Part shown: positions 15,327 to 23,136 of the stretch, in pieces
Numbering within the stretch: the stretch's first letter is position 1
Layout: every line of letters starts with the position of its first letter
DNA from: an uncultured Neisseria sp.
Lineage (GTDB): Bacteria; Pseudomonadota; Gammaproteobacteria; Burkholderiales; Neisseriaceae
Direction: 5' to 3'
Assembly: GCA_947097615.1 (NCBI GenBank)
Contig: CAMURX010000005.1
Span: 1-25,818, forward strand
DNA length: 25,818 nt
Translations under genes and position numbers: made by a program
Notes under the pieces: generated by a model
What the model saw: the letters and a program-made list of their open reading frames with translations, nothing else
Database searches by the model: none
Told to the model about the DNA's origin: nothing

Positions 15327-15349
15327 GTTAAAATGGCCGCCATTTTAAC
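15327..15349. promoter_or_regulatory. Symmetric divergent promoter of amgK and lptD
   Basis: A perfect palindrome with 11-bp arms GTTAAAATGGC / GCCATTTTAAC and one central base lies midway in the 69-bp gap between the two starts. Each arm contains TAAAAT as a -10 for its own side: 15329-15334 for lptD and the complement of 15342-15347 for amgK. The lptD side also has TG one base upstream (extended -10). Starts lie about 38-40 bp away on both sides. Confidence 0.55.
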
Positions 15350-15373
15350 CGTCAAAACCGCTTGGGTGATACT

Positions 15374-17710
15374 TTGGCACGTTTATTTTCAGTCAAACCG
15401 CTGGCGATCGCCGTGGGCATGGCCGCCGCTGCGGGCAGCGCCGCCGCCGCAACGTCCGCATTGGGCAGCACCTGCCCGCAATGCAAAGACGGCAAACCGG
15501 TTCAGACGGCCTCCCAAACCGAAAACGCCATACGGCGCAGCGGCGAAGAAGCACTGCCCGCCGACTACACCCGCATTACCGCCGACGCCGTGCGCGGCCA
15601 AACGGGCGTCGGCGTCGAAGCGCGCGGCGGCGTTATCATCGAACGCAACGCGCAGGTGCTCAACGCCGAGCGCGTCGTTTACGACCAGCCCGAAGACACC
15701 GTCAAAGCAGGCGAAGGCTTTATCCTCGACGACCAAGGCTCGACCGTGCGCGGCGACAAACTGCAATACAAGCTGGGCGAAGGCAGCGGCACGGCGCAAA
15801 ACGTCGAAATCGAAGCCGAGCGCGACGGCCGCCGTTTGCAGGCCGTCGGCAAAGAAGCCGAAATCGAACGCAAAAACCGCTACAAGCTCACCGACGTGCA
15901 GTTCAACACCTGCCAAAAGGGCGACGCATCGTGGTATATCGCCGCCGACAGCATCGACGCCGACTACGGCAAAGGCGTCGGCGTGGCCAAACACGCCAAA
16001 CTCGTCTTCCACGGCGTGCCCGTGCTCTACACCCCGTGGGCGGATTTCCCGCTCAACGGCAACCGTAAAAGCGGCCTGCTCGTGCCCACCGTCAAAATCG
16101 GCTCCAACGGCACCGAAATCGACCAGCCCTATTATTTCAACCTCGCCCCCAACTACGACGCCACCCTCACCCCCGGCATCATCAGCGCGCGCGGCGTGCA
16201 GCTGGGCGGCGAATTCCGCTACCTGCAACCCCGATACCGGGGCGAAATCGGCGGCAAATGGATGCCCGACGACCGCCGCAGCCGCCACAACAACCGCTAC
16301 ACCGCCCGCTGGCAGCACTTCCAAAACTTCGGCAAAGGCCTGAGCGGCAGCATCGACTTCAACCAAGTCTCCGACGACGACTACTACCGCGATTTCTACA
16401 ACCGCACCGACATCGCCCGCAACGTCAACCTCAACCGAGAAGCCCGCCTCGACTACAAAACCGACGTGCTCGGCGAATGGCTCGAAGCCAATCTGAAAGT
16501 CCAGAAATACCAAACCCTCGCCAACGCCGACGGTTACAAAAACGAACCCTACGCCATCCTGCCGCGCCTGTCGGGCAGCTGGCAGAAAAACTTTGCCGGC
16601 AATCTCTTTTCCCTCAGCGGCCAGTACACCCGTTTTGCCCACGACAGCAAACAGGCAGGGCAGCGCTTCGTCCTTTATCCCTCACTCAGCCGCAACATTC
16701 ACAACGACTGGGGCTACATCCGCCCGAAAGTCGGCCTGCACTACACCCACTACATCCTCGACGGTTTCCAAGGCAAATCCGGCCGCACCACCGGACGCAG
16801 CATCCCCATTGCCAACATCGACGCGGGCATGACCTTCGAGCGCGAAACCCGCTTCTTCGGCCGCGACCACATCCAAACCCTAGAACCTCGCCTGTTCTAC
16901 AACTACATCCCCACCAAATCGCAGAACGACCTGCCCAACTTCGACAGCTCCGAAAACAGCTTCAGCTACGAGCAGCTCTTCCGCGAAAACCTCTATTCCG
17001 GCAACGACCGCATCAACGCCGCCAACAGCCTCAGCCTCGCCCTGCAAACCCGCTACCTCGACCGCGCAAGCGGCGCCGAGCGCCTGCGTGCGGGCATCGG
17101 CCAGAAATTCTATTTCAAAAACGACAGCGTCCTCATCGACGGCAACATCGGCAGCGGCAAACGCAACCGTTCCGACTGGATAGCCTTTGCCGACGGCGAA
17201 ATCAGTCGCAGCGTCAGCGGCTACGCCACCGTCCACTTCAACGAAAACCAATCCCGTTTTGAAAACATCGCCGCCGGCATCCGCTACACGCCCGAAGACG
17301 GCAAAACCCTGTCTGCCCGCTACCGCTACAGCCGCGACAAAGCCATCTGGCTGCAAGACGACGGCAGCTACTACCGCGACAAAATCAGCCAGATCGATCT
17401 TGGCGCGCAATGGCCGATTACACCCAACCTCTACGCCCTGGCGCGCTACAACCACGCCCTCAACGTACGCAAGCCGCTCGACATCCTCGCCGGACTCGAA
17501 TACAAAAACGACTGCGGCTGCTGGAGTGTCAGCGCCGCTGCCCAGCGCTACGTCACCGGCTGGGACACCGAACGCAACAAACCGAGCTACAAAAACGCCT
17601 TCTTCTTCACCCTGCAACTGAAAAACCTGAGCAACATCGGCAACAAAGCCGACGAAACCCTGCGCCCGGCCATCCCGGGCTACAAAAAGACCAACGAGGT
17701 AGTCAAATGA
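15374..17710 (+). CDS. lptD: LPS-assembly outer membrane protein LptD
   Basis: 778-residue LptD (Imp/OstA), the beta-barrel that inserts lipopolysaccharide or lipooligosaccharide into the outer leaflet with LptE. The signal peptide is about residues 1-24 (ARLFSVKPLAIAVGMAAAAG). An N-terminal beta-jellyroll (OstA-like; EALPADYTRITADAV onward) is followed by the barrel with FNLAPNYDATLTPG and FYNYIPTKSQNDLPNFDSSE. The Cys pairs used for non-consecutive disulfides are visible: CPQC (34-37), FNTC (180) and CGC (714-716). The start is a TTG at 15374, chosen because neisserial LptD begins MARLFSLKPL; an in-frame TTG at 15362 is the alternative. A DUS at 15501 is translated in the N-terminal linker. 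The stop overlaps the surA start (ATGA). Confidence 0.95.
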   Translation: MARLFSVKPLAIAVGMAAAAGSAAAATSALGSTCPQCKDGKPVQTASQTENAIRRSGEEALPADYTRITADAVRGQTGVGVEARGGVIIERNAQVLNAERVVYDQPEDTVKAGEGFILDDQGSTVRGDKLQYKLGEGSGTAQNVEIEAERDGRRLQAVGKEAEIERKNRYKLTDVQFNTCQKGDASWYIAADSIDADYGKGVGVAKHAKLVFHGVPVLYTPWADFPLNGNRKSGLLVPTVKIGSNGTEIDQPYYFNLAPNYDATLTPGIISARGVQLGGEFRYLQPRYRGEIGGKWMPDDRRSRHNNRYTARWQHFQNFGKGLSGSIDFNQVSDDDYYRDFYNRTDIARNVNLNREARLDYKTDVLGEWLEANLKVQKYQTLANADGYKNEPYAILPRLSGSWQKNFAGNLFSLSGQYTRFAHDSKQAGQRFVLYPSLSRNIHNDWGYIRPKVGLHYTHYILDGFQGKSGRTTGRSIPIANIDAGMTFERETRFFGRDHIQTLEPRLFYNYIPTKSQNDLPNFDSSENSFSYEQLFRENLYSGNDRINAANSLSLALQTRYLDRASGAERLRAGIGQKFYFKNDSVLIDGNIGSGKRNRSDWIAFADGEISRSVSGYATVHFNENQSRFENIAAGIRYTPEDGKTLSARYRYSRDKAIWLQDDGSYYRDKISQIDLGAQWPITPNLYALARYNHALNVRKPLDILAGLEYKNDCGCWSVSAAAQRYVTGWDTERNKPSYKNAFFFTLQLKNLSNIGNKADETLRPAIPGYKKTNEVVK

Positions 17711-18678
17711 AATCCCACGCAAAAACCCTCGCGGCTGTTTTACTTGCCGCCGCCTTTCAGACGGCCTTTGCCGCCGACATCAAAACCGTGGACGGCATCG
17801 CCGCCGTGGCGGGCGACGACATCGTCACCATGAGCCAGTTCGAACGCGCGCTGGCCGAAGCCAAACGCCGCATCCCCGCCGCGCAAAGGCCGTCTGAAAA
17901 CGAATTGCGCGGCCATATTCTCGCGCAGCTCATCAACCGCGCCCTCATCGTCCAGGCGGGCAAACGCCGCGGCCTCACCGCCAGCGAGGCCGAAGTGGAC
18001 GAAGCCATCGCCCTGGCCGCCGCGCAAAAACACGTTTCCGTCGAAAAATTCTATGCCGACGCGCTGAAAGAAGGCGCGCCCAAATCCGCCGTGCGCCGCG
18101 AAACCGCAGAACAGATCATCGCCGAAAAAGTGCAGCAGCAGGCCGTATTGCAGAGCGCGCGCGTCAGCGACGCCGAAGTGGATGCCGCCATCGCCCGCGC
18201 GCAGCAGCAGGGCATCGCCCTCCCCGCAGGCGAACCCGTGCGCCAATACCGCGCCCAACACATCCTGATCAAAGCCGAAAAAGAAAACGCTGCTGCCGCC
18301 GCTGAAGCCGTTATCCGCAAAATCCAAAACCAGGCCGCCGCCGGACGCGATTTCGGCGAACTGGCGCGGCAGTATTCGCAAGACCCCGGCAGCGCGCAGC
18401 AAAACGGCGATTTGGGCTGGTTCGGCGACGGCATGATGGTGCCCGAGTTTGAAAGCACGGTGAAAAAACTGAAAAAAGGCCAAATCAGCCGCCCCGTCAA
18501 AACCCAGTTCGGCTGGCATCTGATCAGGCTCACCGACACCCGCGAGGCGGGCACGCCCGAAGAGCGCCACCGCAACGCCGTGCGCCAATACATCATGGAA
18601 CAGAAAGCCGCCCATGCCGCTTCGCAGCTCTTGCAGCAGCTGCACGAGAGCGCCTTTGTCGATGTGCGCCTGAAATAA
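17707..18678 (+). CDS. surA: Periplasmic chaperone/peptidyl-prolyl isomerase SurA
   Basis: 323 residues. A signal peptide ends near AFAAD. A SurA N-terminal chaperone region (about 25-175) is followed by one parvulin domain (about 178-275; RAQHILIKAE, GDLGWFGDGMMVPEF, KTQFGWHLIRL). E. coli SurA has two parvulin domains, so this is a one-domain form, as in related Neisseria. SurA escorts outer-membrane proteins, LptD among them, to the BAM complex, which fits the lptD-surA operon: the start ATG overlaps the lptD stop as ATGA with GAGG 7 bp upstream. An inverted DUS at 17756 encodes part of the signal peptide (FQTAF), and another at 17887 is read as RPSEN. Confidence 0.93.
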   Translation: MKSHAKTLAAVLLAAAFQTAFAADIKTVDGIAAVAGDDIVTMSQFERALAEAKRRIPAAQRPSENELRGHILAQLINRALIVQAGKRRGLTASEAEVDEAIALAAAQKHVSVEKFYADALKEGAPKSAVRRETAEQIIAEKVQQQAVLQSARVSDAEVDAAIARAQQQGIALPAGEPVRQYRAQHILIKAEKENAAAAAEAVIRKIQNQAAAGRDFGELARQYSQDPGSAQQNGDLGWFGDGMMVPEFESTVKKLKKGQISRPVKTQFGWHLIRLTDTREAGTPEERHRNAVRQYIMEQKAAHAASQLLQQLHESAFVDVRLK

Positions 18679-18692
18679 GCCCGCCCATGCAG

Positions 18693-18740
18693 CATGAGGC
18701 CGTCTGAAAACCCGCACAGGCATTTTCAGACGGCCTCATG
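18693..18740 (+). terminator. DUS-pair terminator after surA
   Basis: Perfect 18-bp inverted repeat (18693-18710 against 18723-18740) with a 12-nt loop. There is no T run, so it may also act mainly as an uptake signal. It lies 41 bp before glnE. Confidence 0.7.
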
Positions 18741-18781
18741 TCTATTCCCTTCCCTATCCGCATCCGCCCCGCCAAACCGCC

Positions 18782-21472
18782 ATGAACTCCATCGAACACG
18801 CCCGCCGTTTTTCGCTTTTTCTTGCCCGCAACCTCGATTCAGGCCGTCTGAACGCCGACATTCTGCGCGCCATGACGGACAAGGTTTTGACTGAACAGGA
18901 TTTTCACGGTTTTGCCGACTGGCCGGGCATTTTGGCGGCACAAGACGAAGAAACGCTGGCACGCAAGCTGCGCGAACTGCGCCGCTATGTGGTGGCGCAG
19001 ATTATGGTGCGCGATTTAAACCGCATCAGCGATTTAAACGAAGTGACGCGCACGATTACACTGTTTGCCGATTTTGCCGTCAATACCGCGCTGGATTTTG
19101 CCTACGCCTATTACCGCGACCTGTACGGCACGCCCGTCGGACGCTACACGGGCGAAGCGCAGCATTTGAGCGTGGTGGCGATGGGTAAGGCGGGCGGCTA
19201 CGAGTTGAACGTGTCGTCCGACATCGATTTGATTTTCGTCTATCCCGAAGCGGGCGAAACCGACGGCCGCAAGCCGCGAGACAATCAGGAGTTTTTCGTC
19301 AAAGTGGGCAAAAAACTGATTGCGCTCTTGAACGACATCACCGCCGACGGCCAAGTGTTCCGCGTCGATATGCGCCTGCGGCCGGACGGCGACTCGGGCG
19401 CGCTGGTGTGCAGCGAAACGGCTTTGGAGCAATACCTGATTGCCCACGGACGCGAGTGGGAGCGTTATGCGTGGTGCAAAGGCCGCGTGGTCACGCCGCA
19501 CGCCAACGGCATCGCGGCATTGGTGCGGCCGTTTGTGTTCCGCAAATATCTCGACTACGGCGCCTACGAAGCCATGCGCGGCCTGCACAGCCAAATCCGT
19601 GCCGAAGTGGGCAGAAAAGGCATGGAAAACAACATCAAACTCGGCGCGGGCGGCATCCGCGAAATCGAGTTTGTCGCGCAGATTTTCCAAATGATACGCG
19701 GCGGGCAACACCGCGCCCTGCAACTCAAAGGCACGCAGGAAACACTGGCCGTGTTGGCAGAGCAGGGCATCATGCCGTCTGAAACCGCCGACGCGCTGCT
19801 GGCCGCCTACCGCTTTTTGCGCGATGTCGAACACCGCCTGCAATATTGGGACGACCAACAAACGCAAACCCTGCCGCAAAGCCCCGAACAGCAGGCACTC
19901 TTGGCCGAGAGCATGGGCTTTGACAACTACGCCGCCTTTTCAGACGGCCTCAACGCCCACCGCGCCGCCGTGTCCGCCGAGTTTGACAACATCCTCGCCG
20001 CGCCCGAAGAACAAAACGCCGCCCGCTTCGCCGCCCTGTGGCCGAACCCGCCCGCCGAACCCGACGCCCCCGTTTACGCGCAACTGGCCGAAGCGGGCTT
20101 CTCGCCGCAGGCCGTGGCCGGCCGTCTGAACAGCCTCGCCCGCAGCAGCCGCTACCGCAGCCTGTCGCCGCGCAGCCTGCGCCTCTTCGACACCCTCGTG
20201 CCGCAGGCCGCCGAAGCCGCCGCCGAATACCCCCGCCCCGACGACACCTTCTTCCGCCTCACCGACTTTCTCGAAACCGTCAGCCGCCGCCCCGCCTATC
20301 TCGCCTTCCTGATCGAATACCCCAACGAACTCGCGCGCGTCGCCGCCCTGATGAGCCGCAGTGCCTGGATTGCGGGCTACCTGCAACAGCATCCCGCCCT
20401 GCTCGACGAACTGCTCGGCGCCCAACTGACCGAAAGCCGCCCCGACTGGCCGCAGCTGCGATGCGAGTTGGCCGCCGAACTCGACGCCTGCGAAGACGCC
20501 GAAGACAAAATGGACGCCCTGCGCCGCTTCCGCCACGCCCAAGTTTTCCGCCTCGCCGTACAGGATTTGGCGGGCAAATGGACAGTGGAAGCCCTGTCCG
20601 ACCAACTCTCCGAACTGGCCGACACCATCCTCGGCCTCACCCTCGAACACGCCTGGCGCGAAATGCCGAAAAAACACCGCCAAAACCCCGCCTTCGCCGT
20701 GATCGGCTACGGCAAACTCGGCGGCAAAGAACTCGGCTACACCTCCGACCTCGACCTCGTCTACCTCTACGACGACCCCCATCCCGATGCCGCCCACACC
20801 TACGCCCGCCTCGCCAACCGCCTCACCAACTGGATCTCCGCCGCCACCGGCGCGGGCACGCTCTACCAAACCGACCTGCGCCTGCGCCCCGACGGCGACA
20901 GCGGCTTCATCGTCCACAGCCTCGCCGCCTTTGAAAAATACCAGCGCGGCCACGCCTGGACGTGGGAGCACCAAGCCCTCACCCGCGCCCGCTTCGTCTG
21001 CGGCGAACCCGCCATTCAGACGGCCTTCGAACGCATCCGCAGCGAAATCCTCACCCTGCCGCGCGACAGCGCCGCCCTCAAAAACGACATCCTCGCCATG
21101 CGCGAAAAAATCGCCGCCGCCCATCCGCCGCAGGATAACGACGTCAAATACGCACGCGGCGGCATTGTCGACGTCGAATTCACCGTGCAATACCTCATCC
21201 TCGCCCACGCCCGCGAATTTCCCGCCCTGCTCGACAACTACGGCAACATCGCCCTTTTGGGCACGGCGGCGGAAAACGGCCTCGCCGACCCCACCCTCTG
21301 CGGCCGCGCCCGCCGCGCCTACCGCCGCTTCCGCGCCTGCCAGCACAGCTCCGTCCTCGACGAAGCGCAACCCCCCGCCGCCGACAGCGAAACCCTGTCC
21401 GCCTACGCCGCCGTGCGCGACTTGCAGCGGCAAATCTTCGGCGCGGATGGGGAAGCCGAGGAGGCCGTCTGA
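18782..21472 (+). CDS. glnE: Glutamine synthetase adenylyltransferase/deadenylase
   Basis: 896-residue bifunctional enzyme that adds AMP to, and removes it from, glutamine synthetase in response to PII. It has two nucleotidyltransferase domains. The N-terminal (deadenylylase) domain shows GKAGGYELNVSSDIDLIF with D147-x-D149, and GAGGIREIEF. The C-terminal (adenylylase) domain shows GKLGGKELGYTSDLDLVY with D656-x-D658, and RGGIVDVEFTVQYL. Length is slightly below E. coli GlnE (about 945). The ATG at 18782 has no clear ribosome binding site. Uptake words in frame include 18841, 19937 (inverted), and 21014 (inverted), plus an ATGCCGTCTGAA variant at 19772. Codon choice changes from mixed to strongly C-ending near 19.9 kb. 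Confidence 0.96.
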   Translation: MNSIEHARRFSLFLARNLDSGRLNADILRAMTDKVLTEQDFHGFADWPGILAAQDEETLARKLRELRRYVVAQIMVRDLNRISDLNEVTRTITLFADFAVNTALDFAYAYYRDLYGTPVGRYTGEAQHLSVVAMGKAGGYELNVSSDIDLIFVYPEAGETDGRKPRDNQEFFVKVGKKLIALLNDITADGQVFRVDMRLRPDGDSGALVCSETALEQYLIAHGREWERYAWCKGRVVTPHANGIAALVRPFVFRKYLDYGAYEAMRGLHSQIRAEVGRKGMENNIKLGAGGIREIEFVAQIFQMIRGGQHRALQLKGTQETLAVLAEQGIMPSETADALLAAYRFLRDVEHRLQYWDDQQTQTLPQSPEQQALLAESMGFDNYAAFSDGLNAHRAAVSAEFDNILAAPEEQNAARFAALWPNPPAEPDAPVYAQLAEAGFSPQAVAGRLNSLARSSRYRSLSPRSLRLFDTLVPQAAEAAAEYPRPDDTFFRLTDFLETVSRRPAYLAFLIEYPNELARVAALMSRSAWIAGYLQQHPALLDELLGAQLTESRPDWPQLRCELAAELDACEDAEDKMDALRRFRHAQVFRLAVQDLAGKWTVEALSDQLSELADTILGLTLEHAWREMPKKHRQNPAFAVIGYGKLGGKELGYTSDLDLVYLYDDPHPDAAHTYARLANRLTNWISAATGAGTLYQTDLRLRPDGDSGFIVHSLAAFEKYQRGHAWTWEHQALTRARFVCGEPAIQTAFERIRSEILTLPRDSAALKNDILAMREKIAAAHPPQDNDVKYARGGIVDVEFTVQYLILAHAREFPALLDNYGNIALLGTAAENGLADPTLCGRARRAYRRFRACQHSSVLDEAQPPAADSETLSAYAAVRDLQRQIFGADGEAEEAV

Positions 21473-21497
21473 AAGCGCAGTTTCAGCGAAGTTAAAA
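21461..21497 (+). repeat. DUS-linked 35-bp repeat, copy 2
   Basis: GAGGCCGTCTGAAAGCGCAG then TTTCAGCGAAGTTAAAA, overlapping the last codons of glnE. It matches copies at 722-755 and 11307-11342 well beyond the DUS. Confidence 0.6.
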
Positions 21498-21514
21498 AAC
21501 AACGGCGCAAAGGA

Positions 21515-21556
21515 AAGGCCGTCTGAAAACCCGAAAAGGTGTTTTCAGACGGCCTT
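21515..21556 (+). terminator. DUS-pair terminator after glnE
   Basis: Perfect 16-bp stem (21515-21530 against 21541-21556), 10-nt loop. Confidence 0.8.
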
Positions 21557-21598
21557 GTCCTGTTTGGAGAAACTCCCTTGTGACTTTGTCTGCCAAAA

Positions 21599-21639
21599 AA
21601 GGCCGTCTGAAACCCGTTTGGCGGCTTTCAGACGGCCTT
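21599..21639 (-). terminator. Native purH terminator, now behind the purH remnant
   Basis: 14-bp inverted DUS stem (21599-21612 against 21626-21639). On the minus strand it is followed by a run of T, so it ends transcription coming from the right, i.e. from the purH remnant that stops 13 bp away. It uses the resident AG-DUS dialect. Confidence 0.75.
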
Positions 21640-21651
21640 GGCGTTTTATTC

Positions 21652-21918
21652 TTAATGCCTGAAATGGCGCACGCCGGTAACGACCATCGCCATGCCGTGT
21701 TCATCCGCTGCGGCGAACACTTCTTCATCGCGCACCGAGCCTGCGGGGTGGATTACGGCCTTAATGCCCTGTTCGGCAATCACGTCCACGCCGTCGCGGA
21801 AGGGGAAAAATGCGTCCGATGCCGCGCACGCGCCGTTTAAATCCAAGCCTGCGTCTTGCGCTTTGCGGGCGGCGATGCGGGTGGAATCCACGCGGCTCAT
21901 CTGGCCGGCACCGATGCC
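21652..21918 (-). pseudogene. purH: Orphan purH 3' end (89 codons)
   Basis: This encodes the last 88 residues of PurH, from [20 protein letters not shown] to VTGVRHFRH, and stops with TAA. The protein is identical to the end of the full purH at 24419-24685. At DNA level about 15 of 267 bases differ by eye, all silent, with no indel. Similarity stops abruptly at 21918/24685. The frame stays open another 17 codons upstream (to an ATG at 21969), but these residues ([11 protein letters not shown]) are not PurH and have no convincing start signal. It is a remnant, not an active gene, left at the edge of the inserted block, next to its own AG-DUS terminator. Confidence 0.88.
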
Positions 21919-21966
21919 AATTTCCAGCGCACAAGCCGCCGTAATACCAAATGTAAACAGGCTCGG

Positions 21967-22008
21967 CAAAAAAAGCGGCCTGAAAGCCGGTTTCCTTTTT
22001 TCAGGCTG
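21967..22008 (-). terminator. Terminator of the inserted gene block
   Basis: On the minus strand CAGCCTGAAA pairs with TTTCAGGCCG (one G-U pair), followed by a run of seven T. It lies 11 bp after the NADAR reading frame stops. The stem words resemble the Kingella-type uptake word (GCAGCCTGAA) rather than GCCGTCTGAA. Confidence 0.65.
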
Positions 22009-22018
22009 TCAGCAACTG

Positions 22019-22541
22019 CTATCTCACCTTCATCAGCGCAAAGTCTAGTAGTAGGTTTAGACCCTGCCATTTAAGAGGATTTCCGACGCGCGATCCATCT
22101 TGCGTCAAGCCGATGCCCCAGATGCTGTCCACAGGGCTGGCTTCTGCCAAGATACGGTTACCTGTTTGCAATAAAAAGGCTTTTAAATCGGTGTACTGAG
22201 AAAATTTGGCAAGATTGGCACGACAAACGATGTCAAAGCGGTGCGCGTTCCAAACGTTGTCTTTAAAGCCGGAAACTTGCTGTCCAAGTGCTTTGGCTTG
22301 CTTGGGACTGCCTGTGTGTAGGATTTTGTGGCGGATGTCGTCTGCGCCGAACAGGCAGGCTTTTTCCGCCATCATGTAGTGTTCGGTGGCGGCGTATCGT
22401 TCGTCGTCCAGCTCAAACGGCGCGGAATACCATTGGCTGAACACGGCTTTGTCGGCGATGCCTTGTTGCTTGGGGGCAGAAAAAAGGCGTATTTGAGCTT
22501 GGTTTGCGCTTGAAGGCGGGGAGTTCGTAAATAGTGGGCAT
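22019..22541 (-). pseudogene. NADAR-domain protein gene with a frameshift near its 5' end
   Basis: The main frame (GTG at 22444 to 22019, 141 residues) is a clear NADAR/DUF1768 domain of the YbiA type: FSQWYSAPFELDDERYAATEHYMMAEKA near the start, GFKDNVWNAHRFDIV in the middle, and [30 protein letters not shown] at the end. NADAR proteins hydrolyse N-glycosidic bonds of riboflavin precursors or of ADP-ribosylated bases. The true start is probably the ATG at 22541 (MPTIYELPAFKRK), in another frame. Removing one T from a T6 run (minus strand, near 22481-22486) joins the two parts into a 173-residue protein (NTPF then SAPKQQGIADKAVFSQW). It could be a dead gene, an error, or slippage-controlled. 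It is the last gene of the block. Confidence 0.75.
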
Positions 22542-22565
22542 GGTTTTTGCTGCTTTGGGTGGGTT

Positions 22566-22577
22566 TTCAGGCTGCCT
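22566..22577 (-). repeat. Kingella-type uptake sequence
   Basis: TTCAGGCTGCCT, the complement of AGGCAGCCTGAA (AG-kingDUS), in the 43-bp gap between the DUF4276 and NADAR genes. Confidence 0.8.
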
Positions 22578-22584
22578 GTGTTGT

Positions 22585-23136
22585 TTAAGGTGATGAAATC
22601 AGGTTCTGAATACCGCTAACCAGCACATTGAAGCTGTGCGAAGCATTGGCTTGTCGCAACAGCAGTGGTGCAATTTGCCGTGAGCCGGAGATTTCCTGAT
22701 ATTCTGGCACCAGTTTTTTCAACTCCTGTTTGGCATTGTTCAGCGTATCAGGTTGGCGGAATTTCTGCCTTTGCTGATGTCTGGCTAAATTTTTGCCAAA
22801 TGCCTCGCCTACTGCCGCCAAATCGCCCAAATAAAAACTTTCCAACTCATGGCAGGCAATACGGATTAATACTTCGGGCTTGCCTGCATTGACACAGATT
22901 TGCCGCAATCTGTCCTTTATCACGCCGCAATCGCCCGAATCTTGGTCGCGCAATACGATAAAACGGACATTTTCGGTATGCAGCCAGCCACGCAGTTTGT
23001 AGGGGAGCTGTTTTTCCAAGTCCTGCTTGCCATCGAATTCCACAAACTGCCATTCGTATCCCGCTGCAATAACGGGCAAAATACCTTCCAACATGGCACG
23101 TGCCGAAGGTTCTTCCAAGAAAAACACCAGTTTCAT
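22585..23136 (-). CDS. DUF4276/TOPRIM-like protein, probable partner nuclease of the AAA ATPase
   Basis: 183 residues. The sequence fits the DUF4276 family, distantly related to the TOPRIM nuclease/primase fold: an early acidic pair in FFLEEPSAR (E8, E9), a DxD motif in VLRDQDSGD (D64, D66), and the family's HELESFYLGD (E97, E99). These are the expected metal-binding positions. The ATG overlaps the stop of the upstream ATPase gene (ATGA), so the two are translationally coupled. ATPase plus small TOPRIM protein pairs are known defence modules (OLD-type, PARIS, AbiL-like). I infer a similar role; catalytic activity and target are unknown. Base composition is lower in GC than the rest of the window. 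Confidence 0.8.
   Translation of the reverse strand: MKLVFFLEEPSARAMLEGILPVIAAGYEWQFVEFDGKQDLEKQLPYKLRGWLHTENVRFIVLRDQDSGDCGVIKDRLRQICVNAGKPEVLIRIACHELESFYLGDLAAVGEAFGKNLARHQQRQKFRQPDTLNNAKQELKKLVPEYQEISGSRQIAPLLLRQANASHSFNVLVSGIQNLISSP

Noticed and set aside
1201-21640. The many GCCGTCTGAA repeats as a CRISPR-like or other repeat array
   Set aside because: They are dispersed, in both orientations, in and between genes, with irregular spacing. They are neisserial DNA uptake sequences.
21919-21969. The open extension [17 protein letters not shown] in front of the purH remnant as a real fused gene
   Set aside because: The 17 codons match nothing in PurH, have no good ribosome binding site, and lie at the recombination edge just beyond the terminator of the inserted block. 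Chance openness is enough.
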